Positions 34,733-46,656 of a stretch of 64,000 bases of DNA are shown piece after piece. The position numbers were made by a program, and so were the translations under genes. Location: assembly GCA_023376005.1 (NCBI GenBank), contig CM042157.1:52141712-52205711 (forward strand). The letters run 5' to 3'. The stretch's first letter is position 1; every line of letters begins with the position of its first letter. This stretch comes from Doryteuthis pealeii. Taxonomy: Eukaryota > Mollusca > Cephalopoda > Myopsida > Loliginidae. The notes under the pieces are model-generated. The model ran no database searches and had not been told where the DNA came from. It saw nothing but the letters and a program-made list of their open reading frames with translations.

Positions 34733-35222
34733 CTCAAGGATATTAAATTCTTTAAAGATCATGGTAATTTGAAAATTCCACTGGATACCACCATTTAGTG
34801 GATGTTTTTCTAGTCAACACCTGGAAAAAAATTGAAGGGTTGGGTGACATGGCCTGGATGATTTATCATGGAATTACACACACACAAGTTGGATGGTTTG
34901 GCAATTTTGATTTTTGGTATCGATTTAATTTTTCCCCCAGTTCATTTTCTAATTTTTTTAATTTAGTATTTTTTCTAAGGAAACCATTCATTCTCTTGTG
35001 TGATGAAGATTAGTTGGTATGTACAATTTTACTACAGAGTGGTAATAATTAAAAAAAATAAATTTTAAAGCAATTACCAAACATTAGGTAATTGTCCAAT
35101 TTTAATGAATTTTTCAGCACTTTATTCATTAATGACTTAATTTTATAATGAATAGCTTATTTATTAAAAAAATATAAGATCGTATTTTTTTTATTTTTTT
35201 TTTTTTTTGTTTCTTCGACATT
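34104..35222. other. AT-rich stretch with a long poly-T tract; no gene
   Basis: A run of about 50 T lies at 34682-34732. The frames at 34490-34762 and 34798-35013 are low-complexity or chance. A weak U-like block ('ttaccaaacattagg') lies near 35076-35110. Confidence 0.5.
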
Positions 35223-35357
35223 TGTGGGATTGTCGTCAGCAAGATACGCAACATCATGCACAAAAGCGTCCGTGATTTGCATGTGCGTGTTGTGGAGCAG
35301 TTTGGAAGCGTGCTGGGCCGAGGTGCGCTGATGCAAATCTGAAGCTCTGCAGATTGC

Positions 35358-35398
35358 CCAATCGGTCGCCTCGCCGTGGCCTATAAAATGAGTGTGTC
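35358..35398 (+). promoter_or_regulatory. LTR promoter: CCAAT and TATA boxes
   Basis: CCAAT at 35358-35362 and TATAAAA at 35392-35398, 30 bases apart, lie about 140 bases ahead of the gag ATG in the GC-rich leader. The arrangement fits a retrotransposon LTR promoter; the LTR boundaries (perhaps starting tgtggga near 35223) are inferred. Confidence 0.55.
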
Positions 35399-35537
35399 GG
35401 AGGCTTGGGCAGTCGTTCGTAAACATTGCGAGAAGTATTTGCTGCCCTGTCTGTACAAAGGTGTCGTGGCGTGGAAGTCTGTTCGAGAAGCGGTTACTGC
35501 TCGGTCCGTGCAACGGTTATAAGCTACTTTGGCAATT

Positions 35538-36244
35538 ATGGCTTTCGACCCAAAATTGATACCACTTTTTGACGGAAGTGATTCTGGACAGTCGGTCGTT
35601 GAGTGGATCGAGAAGGCAGAATTGATATGCTAGCTAAGCGGTATAGAGTGTAGTGCCAATCGGGTGGTGCATATGCGGTGTACCAGCAGCTGAGTGAGGA
35701 AAAGAAGAGCGACTTTACCTGTATTAAAAAGGCCTTGTATACAGCATTCGCTCTAGATGCTGTTACAGCTTGGAAGCAATTTGTGGCACGCCGCTTATGC
35801 CCGGTAGAGACTGTTGATGTCTTTTTGGCCGAATTGCGTAAAGTCTCAGTTCTGGTCAGTGGTATGACGGATCGGAGTCTGATGTGTGCATTTATCGCCG
35901 GGTTGCCAGAGCATGCTGAGGATTTGCTTTCAGCTAGATGATATGGACATTTCGCAAGTGTTGGCTCGAGCAAGAGCCATACTGAAGAAGTGCCCTGCTG
36001 ATATGGAGCAAGTAGCGGTGGCTGCATGACCATCACGTTGCCAGGCGAAGGAAGATGACGCGCCAACAAAATGCTATGTATGCGATGGGCCCAATCACTT
36101 TGCACGTGACTGCCTCTTGCGGCGTGAAACATCAACGAAAGTGGATGCTAAACCCCGAAGACCAGTTTCGTGCTATCGATGTAAGCGGCAGGGACATATA
36201 GCCCGAAACTGTCCGGGAAACGAGCAAGGGGAAGAGACTTTGGC
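35538..36244 (+). pseudogene. Gypsy-2 gag with two CCHC knuckles
   Basis: Starts MAFDPKLIPLFDGSD at 35538, a typical gag opening, then breaks and resumes in 35678-35941 (FVARRLCPVETVDVFLAEL, a capsid-like stretch). The nucleocapsid carries two regular CX2CX4HX4C knuckles at 36072-36113 and 36171-36212. At least one frameshift near 35.65 kb and a stop near 36028 interrupt it. The knuckles would bind element RNA. Confidence 0.75.
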
Positions 36245-36261
36245 ACCAGTCTTCTGCCCAA

Positions 36262-37230
36262 ATGCCCGTTAAATACGGCGCTACCTACAGTGATTGTGCA
36301 GATCACCCAGTCGTTCTTCTTCTGGTGGACACTGGTTGCATGCAAACACTCGTACACAAAACATGCTGTCAGGCATGGAGGAGAAAGGAGGTACATGTGC
36401 TAACTGTAGGCGGGAGTACACTCAAGTGTTGTGGAGTCGGGACGATCCGGCTTGGCGTGGGCAACAGGCCCTCTATCAACGTAGAGGTTCTGGTCATTGA
36501 TGGGGAGCTACTCGGGTTTGATTTGTTGCTTGGACTGGACGCAATCAAACAGCTGGGTGGAATGTCCATGACTAGCACCGGTGAGGTAAAATTTCCCCAA
36601 CTTGACGAGCCAAGTTGTGCTGCCATCATCATCAACGAGCCTGATTTCCATTCAAAGTATGATGAGAACAAACGAATATGGATTGCATCATGGAAGTGGT
36701 CTGGTGACCAGCCGCCAGTCACGTTAAAGAACAGGCTATCAGAATATCCTGCCCCTGAGCAGCTTCGGGAGGAGTACAACCGAGAGCTGCAAACATCGAT
36801 ACACAATGGCTGGCTGCTTCCATACCCTGCAGACGAGCTCGGACCCCCAAAGGGCCTTATCCCCCTAATGGCCGTCCTACAGGAAAACAAACAAAAGGTT
36901 CGGCCCGTCATGGACTACCGTGAGCTCAATGACCACGTAGATGCATATACGGCCAGTGCAGACGTGTGCACACAAGTTACGAGAGTGGCGGCAGCAAGGG
37001 TCAGATGTCGCTGTGTTGGACTTGCGTCTGGCCTATTTGCAAGTTCACGTAGAGAACTCCCTGTGGCCATTCCAAACAGTGGAAATCAAGGGGAAAAGGT
37101 ATTGCCTCACCCATTTGGGGTTTGGGCTCAATGTCGCACCCCTGATCCTGCGGTCCATCGTCAATACCGTGGTTGCGCAAGTCGAGAGAGTTGAGAAAGC
37201 TACATCTTCATATATTGATGACATATTCGT
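36262..37230 (+). pseudogene. Gypsy-2 protease and reverse transcriptase
   Basis: The protease has LLVDTGC with the catalytic Asp at 36328-36330 and LLGLDAIK further on. Reverse transcriptase follows with RPVMDYRELN, then after a shift near 36.96-36.99 kb, VLDLRLAYLQV (catalytic Asp), LGFGLNVAP and the YIDD box at 37211-37222. The protease triplet is DTG, not DSG. A one-base indel separates the two frames. After YIDD only about ten residues intervene before sequence that looks like the RT-RNase H connection, so the thumb is missing. Confidence 0.8.
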
Positions 37231-37846
37231 TCATGAAACTATGTTCAGCATCCCACGTAAAAAAGCACCGGTGTGCGGTTGGCTGCGTGTTGCGACTGCA
37301 TTCATAAAGCGAAGGGCAAACGCCGCAACCATTGGATGGGACGATGAAGTGCGAGATCCCCTCTTAAGTCGAATGTTGGCGGATGTTTTCGCCAGAGTGG
37401 CGCAAACAGATCCAACACATGGTGATTGGTGCGTTGATGGAGAGGACGTCACTGTGTGGGTGGACGCGAGCTTGTTGGCCACTGGTGCTGTTATTGAGAG
37501 TGGTGGAGCCGTGGCTGAAGATGCGAACTGGTTGAGACCGATAAGCGAGGACAAACATATTAACTTGGCAGAACTCGACGCAGTGTTGCGGAGCATTAAC
37601 CTCGCACTGCAGTGGAAGGCAATGGCGATTCACTTGCGGACAGACTCGGCGTGCGTGCATCGCTGGGTCTCAGACACTTTGTCTGGAAGGTCGAGAGTGC
37701 GAACCAAGGCTGCCACCGAAATTTTGATCCGGCGTCGACTCGGCACGCTTGCACAACTGGTCTCGGAGTATGAATTAAAGATAGACGTGGCACTGGTTAA
37801 GTCTCACGACAACTGGGCCGATCAGCTCACCAGAGTGCCGCAGTGA
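37231..37846 (+). pseudogene. Gypsy-2 connection and RNase H
   Basis: VCGWLRVATAF and KRRANAA mark the connection. The RNase H domain follows with VWVDAS (first Asp), NLAELDAV (Glu), LRTDSAC (Asp) and DNWADQL (last Asp) in one open frame ending at a stop at 37846. All four expected acidic residues are present, so this domain is the best preserved part of the element. Confidence 0.8.
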
Positions 37847-38021
37847 TGGCTGGATGATATGCAAAAAGAGTCAGAACCCGCAGGATAGGCGTGTGCGGTG
37901 GTTACAGAGGACCAGGAATCTGCCCGTATACGAGCCATTCATCAGTCCAGAGGACACCCCGGTGTGAAGCGCACGCTGTATTTTGTAAAACTGGTCATCC
38001 CCGGAGCCTCCAGGGCGGCAG
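37847..38021 (+). pseudogene. Gypsy-2 integrase finger, truncated
   Basis: IRAIHQSRGHPGVKRTL gives the two histidines of the integrase HHCC finger. The coding match fades at about 38021, where the GC-rich sequence stops and AT-rich sequence begins, so the cysteines, catalytic core and 3' LTR are absent. Confidence 0.7.
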
Positions 38022-38514
38022 TTCATTTTAAAACACTTTAATAGGAATACTTTACATGCAGTTAGTTACAGAAATGACCGTACAAACATCACTGACCTCA
38101 GTGCATCTCCATTGTGAAGCAATCAACAGGTAAAAAGACAGGTGTCTGAGGTATTTTTTTTCATATTAAAAAGAGAAAAATTTCGCTATATATCCAATGA
38201 TTCTGCACTAAATGAGGTTCAGCAATATTACAGTTCATATTTTCTACATCTACATATTATTAGAATAGAAAAAAAAGCTATTACATTCTACTCAGGTGAG
38301 TTCTCGAGTAATGGTCCTATTTTTTTATGGTATTACCAGTCGTCAAAATATTCACTTGGCGTCAGTTTTCACACCAAGTTTATTTTAATTTTTTTAAACC
38401 GAAAGAAAAATCGAAAGAAAAAAGTCTAAATTTCAGAAATCCACACATAGTAATAGTGAATAAAATTTACCTTTTAGGGTTGCTCAAAACATGCTCTTTT
38501 CATACGCACGCAAA

Positions 38515-39490
38515 TTGTTAAAAAAATCTTTTAAAACATCAATAAAAAGTGGAAAATTAACTTTTTAATGTTTTCTTTTACGTTTAATATAAAGAACAAT
38601 TCCAAGTTTGTGTTAAAAAAAAATAAAATAAAATAAAAAAAAATTTCTGTTACATAAAACCTAAATTTTTGCATTCCCATAAATTCTTAATCTTTGTGTT
38701 GAAATAATTATAACATCTTGACGTGCGCACTATTTTTTATATGGAAAATCGTACGTTTTTTTTTGTTTTTTTTTTTCTGAAGCAAAAACAAATTATTAAT
38801 TTAGCATTTCCTTGGTACCTCACAATTTAACTTATGTACTAAAACAACCCAGAACTAAAACAACAACTACAAGAGTTTTCCTCAAAAACCAAAGCGGATA
38901 TTATTTCCGTTAGATCCATCCATTAATAAGAATGACGACAATTTTTAATTCAAACATTATTTTCAAATTTAAAAAAAATAAATACCGAATTCTACCATGT
39001 CATTATTTTTGCTATATATTTTTTATACAATATTTTATTTGATTAAATAAATACGATTTTGATAGACACTAAACAAAAGTATTTATTTTACATTTTATAA
39101 ATTTTTTAAAATCCCTGAAAAAAACCCCCCAAAAAACAAGTAGACAATAGGAACTTTTAATATAAAATTCTTTAGAAAATAATCTAACAATTTAGAAAAA
39201 AAAAGATACATATTTTTTCTTATTTACGATGTTTAGATGCCCTATTACCAAAACCGAATTAGTAGCGATTTTTTTTTTTTTTTTTTATCTTTCCAAAATG
39301 TAAATATTATTTACATAAAAAAAAACTACTAAGATCTTTGTACGGGGGATCAATGCGCAAAACAAAAACTAACGAAAAAAAAATTAGCCTTTTCAATTTA
39401 GTAAACATTTATTTACAATAAAAGTTTGTCTTTTATTACTTATATACCGAAAGTTTTATTAAAATTGGATTGTTAGTTTATTTTATAATT
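38515..39490. repeat. Dispersed repeat V, copy 3
   Basis: Co-linear with 5325-6600 with internal gaps, sharing 'ggaaaattaactttt' and 'gggggatcaatgcgc'. It is noncoding. A poly-T run lies at about 39270-39287. Confidence 0.6.
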
Positions 39491-40106
39491 CGGCAAATGA
39501 ACGACTCCCATTCGGAAAAGTACGTGCGTATTTCAGATGCACACACAGTTAGCATTTTGTTGTCTCGTGTATAAATTCGTTTGAAAAGAAATTTCTTCAA
39601 TCAAATTTAGTGGAAATAGCTGAAAAAAATTCTACGGGTGTAGCATCAAGTCCTAGTGGGTGTGTAGGACCAACGAAACTTGTAAATTCTGATGGTCTCG
39701 TTAGTTCAACATTTTCGTTCGGATTCTGTGAAAATTTCATCTTCATCTTCTTCTAATTCAGAAAAATCTGATAAATCACTAGTATTGACACTCGAAAAAG
39801 AAATATCACTTTGAGCATCAATTCCTATCTCTTCAGTTGAAAGATTATATTCGGAAAAACCTTAAAAATTGTACATATTTTTCAGCCGCCATCTCCAAAT
39901 ATTTTTTCAAAAATGCGAGGGAAAAAATCAGAATGGTTTACACGAAATCTTCATTTAAAAAGATAGAAATCAAGGTGAACCGGAAATATATTATTCAGGA
40001 AGTGAACTAGGCTATTTCCCTTGCTTAAGAACTAGTGAAAAATATTTTTAATCGGTTTTTACAAATATATATGAAAACGGGCGACCCACCTTGATTCGTA
40101 ATCACC

Positions 40107-40141
<35 letters not shown>

Positions 40142-40840
40142 CGAGACAATAAATTTTCTTCTGTTCTTTGGGAATAATTGTTTTAAAAAGATAGAAAACA
40201 TTCCAGATGAGAAATTAACCTTTCTGTAACAAACATACTTCTTTTCCTGGATTAAAAATGTTGAAAATGTGAGTTTTAATTGAATTTAACAGTGTATATG
40301 AACTGAGGACGCTTTAGGGTGTTCTGGGAATGAAAAAATATTTTTTTCTCATTGTTTCATGGCGTTTCAGGACGTTAAAAGTTAAAAAGAGATGTGTAAT
40401 AGCTTTGGCGGGTTGAGAGCTTTCTGCACATCTTTACTGAATTATCTTTCTGCATTGGCTGCAACTTTTTGTCTTTCCTTTCCTGACCTCTATTTTTCTG
40501 GCCGTCGTCTGCTAGCTAACTTAGGACCTACACCCGTTGTGTCCGGGGCCCCCCTGTCAAGAGCTAAACAATCAATAATCAAAGAGAGTGCAACAAACAA
40601 CATGGACACGAGTAAGGTGAACATTCAAAAACTATTATCAATCCCAGCATAATTTGAAAAGTCTTTGTTTGAAGACCACCCACAGTATTGACCCATATTT
40701 GCCCTTTTATTGCTTACTAGACCCTTAACTGCCTTTCATCCTTCAGACAACTGTCTCCTAGGAGGAATTATCACAATTCTTTATCTATTCTAATTCTCTA
40801 CCATTATTTTAATGGTCCTCTTGACTTATGTACACACACT
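39491..40840. other. No gene recognised; contains a short acidic open frame
   Basis: On the minus strand, about 39712-39865 is an open stretch of roughly 50 codons that is strongly acidic and Ser-rich (SDLSDFSELEEDEDEI). It lacks a start, and a stop lies at each end. It could be a remnant of a transposase N-terminus or chance. The plus ORF at 40392-40652 has no recognised domain. A poly-T run lies at about 40110-40137. Confidence 0.4.
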
Positions 40841-41073
40841 AGCATTACAAGCATTTAGCTGAAAAACGCTGACATTTTCAAATTTGCCACCTTAATCAGT
40901 TCAATTTGCAATTTCTCGAGTATTTCTTGACCAGTTTTAAAAAGATTTATATGGTTGGAAAGAGAATAATCTTCGTAAATATGTAACTTTTATTGGTTTT
41001 CATCAATTGAATTATTTTTTACAGCGAGTTAAAACTGTATTTTCAGTCGAACAGCTTAAAACAAAAATGACCG

Positions 41074-41106
<33 letters not shown>

Positions 41107-42180
41107 ATTTATTTATTTTTTTTTTTAAGGATAAATTTTACATGCTGTTTTGTTTTTCAAAATCAAAGTAGGTAATCTTTATCAATATTCTTGAAATTTT
41201 GCACTCAAATAGAAGACACCTGGAAGTACAAACGTTTTTTTTTTTTTTTTGTTTTTTTTGTTTCTAGGATCCGTGGAAACGAAAATATGAGAGGGCAAAG
41301 TCAAAGGCGATTTAATTAAAAAAATATAAAAGATGCAAAAAAAGACGCACTCTGTCCATGGTATTACAAAGTTTCAGAATTATTTTGATGTATAATTTGT
41401 AAAATTTAAAGATTGCTAAGTGCTTTGGGATTTGATTCGAAAGTTAGTATTTTGAAAAAAAAAAACACAAATTTATTTGTCAGACAGGCGTACGACGTAC
41501 GCCTGTCTCCTCACCTAAGCATTGTTTATGCACACAAAGTTTAAATTCGCTTATTTCTCGTCCAATTTTTAAAATATTTAATATATTAAATTTTATAATA
41601 TATTTTAAAATAAAATAATCTTTCTAAATATTTAACTTTTATGTGTTTTTAACTATTGAATTATTTTTTACGTCTGTTTCAATTTTGGAAAAAAAAACTT
41701 GAAATTACGAGAAATGTAAACAAAAGCACACACTAACCAGGTTTGTGTGAAAACATGTAAATGAATAGGTAATTTATTTCTTTTATGTAATTCAACATAA
41801 GCATTTAGAGATGTATTTTCAAATTCAAAGTGATGTTATATATTTAAATTAATATTATATATGTGTATACATATATTTACGTTTGAAAAATCAACCTTTG
41901 CAAAATTCGTAAACGTACGATGTACTTTCAAGAAATCGTAAACCGTAAACATCGTAGATTTCAAAACAAACTATAACCCAGGAAAAACAGAACCCACAAA
42001 TTTTGTAAGAAAATTATTAATTTTAACTAGGGTTAGTTTAATGGGAAAAATAAATAATTTGGGTTCTGTTTTTTTCTGTGTCACCCTGTAATATCATGCA
42101 AGTTTTACCCAATATTTATTTAACACACGTAAAAAAAATTTGATAATTATCGTATTTTATGGAAATTTCCACAACAATGA

Positions 42181-42220
<40 letters not shown>

Positions 42221-43131
42221 CCTGAACTTTTTTTTAGCTATGTTTTAAAGTCAGTAATCCTTAACTTTTTCCTTGTAAATTCCTACCATAAAATAAACTG
42301 AACCCTCATTTTATGTCCGTGTTTTTGCAATAAATGTTTTATTTTTCTTCAAAGTGGTGTTATTTATTTGAATTAATACTATACATGTATATACATGCAG
42401 TATTATAATGAAAATGTTGAATAATTGGCTGTTAAACTTTAAAAAAAACCAAAATGCTGCTATCTGTATCTCTTATTCTCTAAATAATGGGTTAAAGCAT
42501 AGAGATACATACAATTTGAGTGCATAATCAGAAAGAACATACAATTTTACATAAGAATACCAAATTTTATCAAAATTGCTCCAAAAATAAAGAAACGGTG
42601 AAGAAATCACTGAATTTCTTTTTTTTAAATGGTCCGTGATTTGACATTAGTGACATAGTACTTTTTAAATTTTTTTTTTTATTGCTGATCTTATATTTTT
42701 TGAAGAAATCTCCGTTAACTTTTGTCTATCATATTTTTGCTTCCAAATGTCGGAAAAGAAAAAAACAAGTTCCCACTTGTATTTTAAGGTGTGTGCTAAT
42801 TAAATGTCAAATTTCAAGAATATTGATAAAGATTAGCCACTTTAATTTTATGAAATAAATTACCGTGTAATTTTTATTCTAAGAAGAAAAATCTTATTTC
42901 GTGTTTACGGTGGTTGGAAAAAAAAAAATACTGTTTGAACTTGCCGTAAAAAATAATGCAATGGATAAGATTACATAAAAATTATATATTTAGAAAGATT
43001 ATTTAATTTCTTTCCAACCATATAAATATTTTTAAGATTGGATAAAAAATACCCAATAAATTGTGATTTAAACTAATTAAGGTCGGAATTTGGAAATGTC
43101 CAACACAATCAACGAAACAGCTGGTGTTGCT
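40841..43131. mobile_element. Long-arm element X, copy 3
   Basis: Starts agcattacaagcattt at 40841. The left arm (to about 41460) and right arm (about 42695-43131) are imperfect inverted copies, sharing 'aatctttatcaatattctt' and 'tatggttggaaag'. The right terminus 'agctggtgttgct' is a diverged version of the left one. The middle includes a MITE Z piece at 42260-42350 and the 'agagataca' block, but no transposase. It is therefore a nonautonomous derivative. Confidence 0.65.
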
Positions 43132-44254
43132 AACTAAAGATTAATGATTTTAGTGATTCCAGAAAACTGAAATGTCTAATCATTAGGAATGTTCAAAATG
43201 CAGGGGGAACAAAATTCTGTCTAAGATTGTGGAATCGTTAATCTGAAATGGAATCTAGGATTTTTAATGTAATTTTCAATAATATGAGTAAAATTGCACA
43301 TACCTACTAATCATCATTACATAACAGATCGAATGGTTTCCTTAGAAAGAAAAAATACTGAATTCCAAACCGAAACTAAAAACTGCCGTATTAAGGGAAA
43401 AAATCTGAAATCTATACCGAAATCAAAATTGCCAAACCGCCCAACTCTACCATTCTGTCAAATTCTTAAACCGTTCAGAAATATAATTAAATACCATATT
43501 GCCTGTACCAAAAATTTATTTAAATACCATATTAACAATTTTGTAAAATAGGAAAAAAATTGTTGCATAAACTATCCATATTTGTTTGTCCTTAGATAAT
43601 ACATTTTGGAGAGAAATGCTGAAATTAAGAACTATTTTAATTATTCTTACTATCTAATTTTAGGTACATTTTCTAGATAAAAACAAATTGGTTTATAAAA
43701 AATCTTCATGTATTTTCTTGTTTACAACAATTTTAATTTGTGATTGACATACTGACCCTTAAAAACATCCGACTTGTAAAATATAACATCAAAACAAAAC
43801 TAGCAACTACTTTTTTTTTTTTTTTTTTTTTTTTTGCTATTTTGTTTTGCTGACTTAATTTATTTACTTTTATTACAAAAAGTATTTTTAATATTTAGCT
43901 TTGATAACTCAAACAAATTGATTTCAGACATCATGTCTTATCCTCCCCACACCTTTTTTTAAATTTTTTTATGCTAAAATATGAAATAGATTTCTTAGGT
44001 GTCATATTTGTTGCATTTCTTTCTTTCCCCATTTATTTTGTAAACGAATATATTTCTCATTTATTTCCTGTTTTTGATTAAACAACACATCTCTACTATT
44101 TAGTGTTAACTTCTTTTTGTTCCAGTGCACAACATTCTATGCCACAGTCAACAACAGCATAGCCCAATAAATTTTGATCTATAGAACCAACCTATGTAAA
44201 TTAATTTCAATTTTTGTCTTGTTTGCTTCTGATATTTTACATTTTAATTTTCAG
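43132..44254. other. Intron sequence; no gene seen
   Basis: The ORF at 43294-43551 is Lys/Ile-rich and unrecognised. The segment 43500-43620 resembles 50850-50945 ('ttgt(t/c)(g/a)cataaactat'), so it belongs to a small dispersed repeat. A poly-T run lies at about 43811-43835. A polypyrimidine-rich stretch and CAG at 44252-44254 form the acceptor of the next NCAPG exon. Confidence 0.45.
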
Positions 44255-44364
44255 TTGTTGAAAATAATTCTATTGAAAACATGAAATCAATTTTGACCCA
44301 ATGTCAACACACTACACAAAATCATGGCAAACTGCTCAAAGAAATGGAGAAAGTTTATAATAAT
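44255..44364 (+). CDS. NCAPG: NCAPG exon 2
   Basis: Condensin I subunit CAP-G, a HEAT-repeat protein that with CAP-D2 and CAP-H forms the non-SMC part of condensin I and compacts mitotic chromosomes. After two bases completing a split codon, this exon reads ENMKSILTQCQ, QNHGKLLKEMEKVY, matching the first helices of vertebrate CAP-G (the Gln-Asn-x-x-Lys-Leu segment is the best landmark). It is bounded by ttttcag and gtgagt. It ends in phase 0, in frame with the next exon. It needs one incoming base, which the proposed exon at 7215-7224 supplies. The 110-base length is consistent. Confidence 0.85.
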
Positions 44365-44835
44365 GTGAGTATTTGTTATATGATCTTGAGTTTTTTTAGC
44401 TGAAGTCTCATCAATATTTCTTTCCTATTGATTATTGCTTGTCATTGCAAAAGTACAGATGAGAAAATTAGAAATAAAGGAAAATCTCTTGAAACTCTTT
44501 CACCATGAGAATTTTTTTTTTTTCTGCAACAGTTGTCCTGAATTTTTTTGACAATTTGATGGAAAATGTGTAAATTTTGTCTATTTTCTTTTGATGTCTT
44601 TGCTACAATTTTAAGTATATTAGTAGCAACATCAGTGAACCTATTTTTCTAGCTGTGGTTCTTAGAGATGTAAAATGTTGTCTATATTTTATTGCCTTAC
44701 CCAGTTTTTTTTTTAAATTTTTTTTTTTATTTTTTTAACCAATGCATGTTAGTGGCTATGAATTGGAATGTGTCAAAGATTAATAAAACCTTTGAGAAAA
44801 TTATTTTCTTAAATCTTGTTCATTTTAATTTTCAG

Positions 44836-45069
44836 AGGCTGTTTGATGAATTTTGGTCAGACCTGCAGTATCTGATGAAATTTCCAATAGTGAAATTTGA
44901 GCGTGAGCCTGTGGTTGAACGTACCATCACCTTCCTTGCGAATGCAATTGTATATTTTAGCAAAAAAGGGAACGATGTTGAAACTGATCCTGAGACAGGA
45001 AAAAAGGAAGAACTTCTTGATTTTACCCAGTCTCCTTTACTCAATAAAGTATTTGATTTCATTTTGGCT
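44836..45069 (+). CDS. NCAPG: NCAPG exon 3
   Basis: Starts after ttttcag and ends before gtaaga, phase 0 on both sides, 78 codons. It reads RLFDEFWSDLQYLM, FEREPVVERTITFLANAIVYF and ends NKVFDFILA. The REPxVER motif and the following helix are characteristic of the first CAP-G HEAT repeats, and the acidic insert before LLNKVFDFIL has the same position as the acidic stretch in vertebrate CAP-G. The upstream intron is only 471 bases. Confidence 0.9.
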
Positions 45070-45448
45070 GTAAGAATTTGAAGATATTTTCTTTATTATT
45101 TGCCTTCATTTCAGCTCATATTTTCAAGTTCAGAAACCATTCCTAGTAAGTTTATTTTTCATAGGAATATGTGACCTCATGCCAAAATTAGTTTAGTCAA
45201 TCAATTATCTACTTGTACATAAAATACAATACTATCAGTCCTACTACCTAGTCTCATAGTAATGAAAAATATTACGGTAGCATGTGGCATTACTTGTCAT
45301 TAGATTACACTACTTAATTTGTTTTACTTTTCTCCTCTCCCACTATAACTTTTTATACATCATTCTCCCTTCTCAGTTACTTAATGTTCTGTCTCTCTTT
45401 TTCAATTTCTTTTTTTCCACCTTATTAATTTCTCTTCACTTTCATTTT

Positions 45449-45488
<40 letters not shown>

Positions 45489-45564
45489 TTTACTTGAATT
45501 ATTTGAAAGAAAATATATTTGGGCAGCATTCTTTCATTTATACATATAGAATAAAACAAAACAG

Positions 45565-46074
45565 ATGTCTCCTGTTTTCCAAGTTAATTTTTTATCTTTT
45601 CAAGCTTTCTGGACAACTTTTTTATATTTGGATGGAATCCATGGATTAGTCCACCAAAGTTTTTGTCCCAATTATAATTACTTGAATGAAAAAAATGAAA
45701 TTCAAATACTCTTTCAGAACATCCAGAAGTTCCAGACACAAGGGAAAATCCCCACCCTCCCTAAATTAAATGTTCTCTTAAAAGCTGAAGCTATTAAGAA
45801 CAGATTTTATAAGAACAGCAACTCTTCCACCCTGCTCAACAAACAGTTAACTGCCGCTAAACAACTATGCTATCCTGATATTTTCATTAAAAAAGCAGAT
45901 AAAACTAATATTTTCATTGTTATTAACAAAACTGATTGCAATTCCAAATTGCAAACATTATTAGACAATCATACAAAATTTTTAAAAATCTACAAAAATC
46001 CCATAAATCAACTAAAAACAAAAATAAACTCACTAATAATGCCTAGAACTTCCCAAAATTATTGGGCACTATAA
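45565..46074 (+). pseudogene. Penelope-like ORF, N-terminal part
   Basis: A Lys/Asn-rich frame with KADKTNIFIVINKTD and LLDNHTKFLKIYKNP, which correspond to the conserved segment ahead of the Penelope reverse transcriptase fingers (an acidic 'KxDKxNxxVxx' motif followed by a Tyr/Lys helix). It ends at a stop before the palm domain, so the protein is broken here. The start is arbitrary because the frame opens inside intron sequence. Confidence 0.65.
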
Positions 46075-46254
46075 ACTCGGCAACATTTACAGTACAATCA
46101 AAATACTCAAACACCAACACTCTCTCCACACTATTATTTCACAATTCACTACACCAATATATGGGTTAACGAAGATTATTAATCAACTCATTTCCCCATA
46201 TATACCCACTAATTACAGTTTGAAATCCAAATCCTATATACTTCAAAACCAGAT

Positions 46255-46560
46255 AGCAAAATCATAGCTTCCCTCGATGTCAAATCTTTCACCAACATTC
46301 TGGTCAAAGAAACTATAGACATCATCATTGAAAATATTTATAACAACCCTTCATATCCCCTACTGTACAACTGAAGTTCCATTTTACAAGCATCAAGGTA
46401 ATATATATATACAACATGACGGTATCTTGATGGGTTCCTTTCTGAGTCTAACTTTCAGTAATTCTACATGGCTCACCTTGAAAAGAAAATATTTAACATT
46501 ATAAAAAAAAAGCCTTCCATCTATGTTCGTTATGTCGATGATATTCTCGTCCGAGTCAAC
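46255..46560 (+). pseudogene. Penelope-like reverse transcriptase core
   Basis: IASLDVKSFTNI carries the first catalytic Asp region. QHDGILMGS (motif B-like, with Leu for Ser/Pro variants), a shifted TFSNSTWLTL stretch and YVRYVDDILV with the catalytic YVDD follow. The segments lie in different frames, with stops between them. The residues for catalysis are retained although the frame is lost. Confidence 0.75.
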
Positions 46561-46656
46561 AGCACAAATAAACTACTATAATAATAATAATCTCCCGTCC
46601 CTTGTTGTATTGATCGACATTAACAACACTTATACAAAATACCCATATAAAAGCCC

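Larger units (their letters stand above)
35223..38021 (+). mobile_element. Second Ty3/gypsy-type element, 5' LTR to integrase finger
   Basis: A GC-rich block on the plus strand. It contains an LTR-like leader with CCAAT and TATA boxes, gag from 35538, two zinc knuckles, protease, reverse transcriptase with YIDD, RNase H and the start of integrase, truncated at 38021. It has frameshifts in gag and reverse transcriptase and apparently an internal deletion after YIDD. It is a different lineage from the minus-strand element at 17.7-22.5 kb: the knuckles, RT box and RNase H differ. It lies in sense orientation inside proposed NCAPG intron 1. Confidence 0.8.

Noticed and set aside
35157..36135. Minus-strand ORFs of 118 and 199 codons over the gypsy-2 leader and gag
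   Set aside because: They mirror the GC-rich gag and LTR sequence; composition is atypical and no domain is present.
36369..36911. 180-codon minus-strand ORF over the second gypsy element
   Set aside because: It is the mirror of the protease/RT frame, rich in Ser/Pro, with no domain of its own.
40392..40652. 86-codon ORF with a hydrophobic start
   Set aside because: No recognised domain, no splice support and no conservation seen; kept only as part of an unassigned stretch.
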